NCBI GenBank assembly: GCA_017543165.1
Contig: JAFYGL010000628.1
Location: forward strand, 1 to 7,679
Reading direction: 5' to 3'
DNA from: Victivallales bacterium
Lineage (GTDB): Bacteria; Verrucomicrobiota; Lentisphaeria; Oligosphaerales; Oligosphaeraceae
DNA length: 7,679 nt
The notes under the pieces were generated by a model. It was given only the letters and a program-made list of their open reading frames with translations, made no database searches and was not told where the DNA came from. This document shows positions 6,444-7,679 of the stretch, piece after piece. A program made the translations under genes and the position numbers. The first letter of the stretch is position 1. Every line of letters starts with the position of its first letter.

Positions 6444-7247
6444 TTATAGATCAGAACCCTTTGTGTAGTCGAAGCCAGTGTACATGCCCTTCCAAAGTAC
6501 ACCCCACCCAGCAGGTTCCTTGGCAGAGCGCCCTCTCATTTCTCTAGGATCCACAGGCTCTGCATGACCATCCTGGTAGCATATATTCGCCTTGCCTCCA
6601 GGCCATACGTTGTTTGAAAGAACGTCTGCGGTATAGACGCCACCTTCCAGGTCGGCTATACTTCTTGTATCTGCCCCTCCGTGCCTGTATCTGAAATAGC
6701 CGATGGTCAATGCAGCATCGCAGGCGGGGGTCGATTTAAGATTTGAATCACCGAACAATGGAGCCTGGGCAGGGGAATCTATGTTGTTGTCCTTGAAATT
6801 ATAGCGGTAGCGTCCCGCCCGCTGAAGGCCTATTTCACCGCTTAACTGCGTGTTGATGAGGTAGTGGGTGAAACTCATGAAAGTTGCCTCGCTTGGGCAG
6901 TGGAAAGTGGAGGCGGGCGTCAATGTGCCATATTTTTCCGCATTGGCGCCGAAGCCTGCGCTGCCATCGTGCCGCCCTGAAAGCAGGCCAATCCATGTGT
7001 GGTTGTAGGTGCCTTCCGTGTCCAGCCCAGAAGCGTATGCTTCCGCTGGGACAATCCAGCCGTCGTAGGTGTCCGCATACAATGCGGCAGCCAGTCCCAT
7101 TGTCTTCAGGTTGTTGATGCAGCTGATCGAGCGGGCCTTTTCACGCGCCTTGCTCAACGCGGGCAGCAGCATGGCTGCCAGAATTGCGATGATTGCGATC
7201 ACTACAAGCAGTTCGATCAAGGTAAAGGTCTTGCGTTTGTTGGTCAT
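6444..7247 (-). CDS. Type II secretion prepilin-like protein (DUF1559-type)
   Basis: This is a 267-residue protein. After the basic leader MTNKRKT comes [17 protein letters not shown], the hydrophobic N-terminal helix of type IV pilins and type II pseudopilins. Cleavage is predicted between Thr7 and Phe8, with the conserved Glu at mature position 5 (Glu12). The -1 residue is Thr rather than the classical Gly. The helix continues through [13 protein letters not shown], then [22 protein letters not shown], the usual form of the DUF1559-type family. The globular part contains FHCPSE (115-120), and near the C-terminus YRHGG (187-191) and CYQDGHAE (223-230), a version of the family's H...DG ending. 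Such proteins are anchored in the inner membrane and may assemble into pseudopili. In Lentisphaerota and relatives many paralogues lie next to glycosidases and sulfatases, and their role there is not established. A strong GGAGGT site precedes the start. The secreted GH20 gene follows 37 bases downstream. Confidence 0.85.
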   Translation of the reverse strand: MTNKRKTFTLIELLVVIAIIAILAAMLLPALSKAREKARSISCINNLKTMGLAAALYADTYDGWIVPAEAYASGLDTEGTYNHTWIGLLSGRHDGSAGFGANAEKYGTLTPASTFHCPSEATFMSFTHYLINTQLSGEIGLQRAGRYRYNFKDNNIDSPAQAPLFGDSNLKSTPACDAALTIGYFRYRHGGADTRSIADLEGGVYTADVLSNNVWPGGKANICYQDGHAEPVDPREMRGRSAKEPAGWGVLWKGMYTGFDYTKGSDL

Positions 7248-7252
7248 GGTTT

Positions 7253-7258
7253 ACCTCC
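7253..7258 (-). promoter_or_regulatory. Ribosome binding site of the prepilin-like gene
   Basis: The minus strand reads GGAGGT followed by AAACC and ATG at 7247. It is the strongest Shine-Dalgarno match of the complete genes here, consistent with high expression of an abundant surface or pseudopilus component. No convincing promoter boxes could be picked in the 51-base gap before it, so I cannot tell whether transcription starts here or upstream of the SDR gene. Confidence 0.75.
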
Positions 7259-7298
7259 AAAGGTTTTTGCTTGAAAAAAGTATGTAAAAACTCATTTG

Positions 7299-7679
7299 TC
7301 AGATTTTGGAAAGGTCGCCGTTGATGGTGATGCCGCCGTCCGAAACAATGATTGCGCCGTTCAGGTAGCTTGCCTCGGCGGAGGCCAGGAACGCCGCTAT
7401 GCTGGCGATTTCCTCGGGCTTGCCGTAGCGCCTGAGTGGCGTCCTCAACTTCAGGAAGCGCTCCTCGTCAAAGGTGGAGTTCTCTGGATTGCTCTGGCGC
7501 ATCATGGGTGTCATGATTGCGGCTGGCGCGATGCAATTTGTGCGTATGTTATAGCGCCCGTATTCCGCCGCCAGGGACTTTGTCAACTGCACGATTGCGC
7601 CTTTAGTGGCGGTATATGCATCGCAGTCTGGAATGCCGATGACTCCTGCGCTGGAGGCCGTGTTGATGATGGCGCCGCC
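7299..7679 (-). CDS. SDR-family oxidoreductase, C-terminal part (5' end outside window)
   Basis: The open frame enters from the right edge and ends at a TGA at 7301-7299, giving 126 residues. It starts with GGAIINTASSAGVIG, the strand and catalytic-serine segment of classical short-chain dehydrogenases. It continues with DAYTATKGA. This gives the catalytic set Ser9, Tyr22 and Lys26 (numbered from the window edge), with the standard 13-residue Ser-Tyr and 4-residue Tyr-Lys spacing. Next come RTNCIAPAAIMTPM, where the usual PG is PA, then RRYGKPEEIASIAAFLAS and LNGAIIVSDGGITI, the typical C-terminal half. The Rossmann nucleotide-binding N-terminus lies beyond the window. These enzymes use NAD(P)H to oxidise or reduce alcohols, and FabG-like and sugar dehydrogenases share these motifs. 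Its place upstream of glycosidase genes makes a sugar or polyol substrate plausible, but this is inference. GTG at 7592 is an internal valine codon, not the start. Confidence 0.88.
   Translation of the reverse strand, partial: GGAIINTASSAGVIGIPDCDAYTATKGAIVQLTKSLAAEYGRYNIRTNCIAPAAIMTPMMRQSNPENSTFDEERFLKLRTPLRRYGKPEEIASIAAFLASAEASYLNGAIIVSDGGITINGDLSKI

Noticed and set aside
7248..7298. Promoter or terminator in the gap before the prepilin-like gene
   Set aside because: A CTGACA sequence overlaps the SDR stop codon but no -10 box lies at proper spacing. The A/T-only foldback there has no GC stem.
7299..7592. Complete 97-residue gene starting at GTG 7592
   Set aside because: The frame stays open to the window edge and the upstream 29 codons carry the SDR catalytic Ser, Tyr and Lys, so the GTG is an internal valine codon.

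Overview
The window carries five protein-coding genes, all on the minus strand, separated by 36 to 234 bases. It looks like part of a glycan-utilisation locus. No tRNA, rRNA, CRISPR array, transposase or integrase was found. In transcription order (right to left) the genes are: the 3' end of a short-chain dehydrogenase/reductase (SDR); a type II secretion-style prepilin-like protein; a secreted glycoside hydrolase family 20 (GH20)-type enzyme; a cytoplasmic GH20-like barrel protein with an unusual helical, HTH-like N-terminus; and the 5' two thirds of a GH36-type alpha-galactosidase-like enzyme that runs off the left edge.

Organism: the prepilin-like protein has the N-terminus [17 protein letters not shown] followed by [14 protein letters not shown] and a C-terminal H...DGH pattern. 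This is the style found in very large numbers in Lentisphaerota (Victivallis and relatives), and also in Planctomycetota, Verrucomicrobiota and Kiritimatiellota. Together with dense glycosidase genes and moderate-to-high GC, I infer a Lentisphaerota or other PVC-group bacterium, possibly a gut or marine glycan degrader. The assignment is by pattern recognition only.

Layout: 7679-7299 SDR (partial); 7247-6444 prepilin-like; 6406-3722 secreted GH20; 3685-1496 HTH-like plus GH20-like; 1469-1283 a 187-base foldback element; 1261-1 GH36-like (partial). The first four genes have gaps of 51, 37 and 36 bases and no terminator-like GC hairpin with a U tract between them, so they could be one transcript. 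The foldback element fills most of the only large gap. Its two 57-base arms match at 56 positions. Each arm contains its own GC-rich hairpin, and three copies of the palindrome GTTGGCCAAC are spaced 43 and 42 bases apart.

How the genes may work together (inference): the exported GH20-type enzyme would trim a glycan outside the cytoplasm. The two enzymes without signal peptides would process imported oligosaccharides, and the SDR could oxidise or reduce a released sugar. No transporter or classical regulator is visible here. The most unusual items are the foldback element just upstream of the GH36 ribosome binding site, and the 729-residue protein. That protein joins two HTH-like modules to a glycosidase-like barrel in which the usual GH20 Asp-Glu pair reads Ser-Glu.
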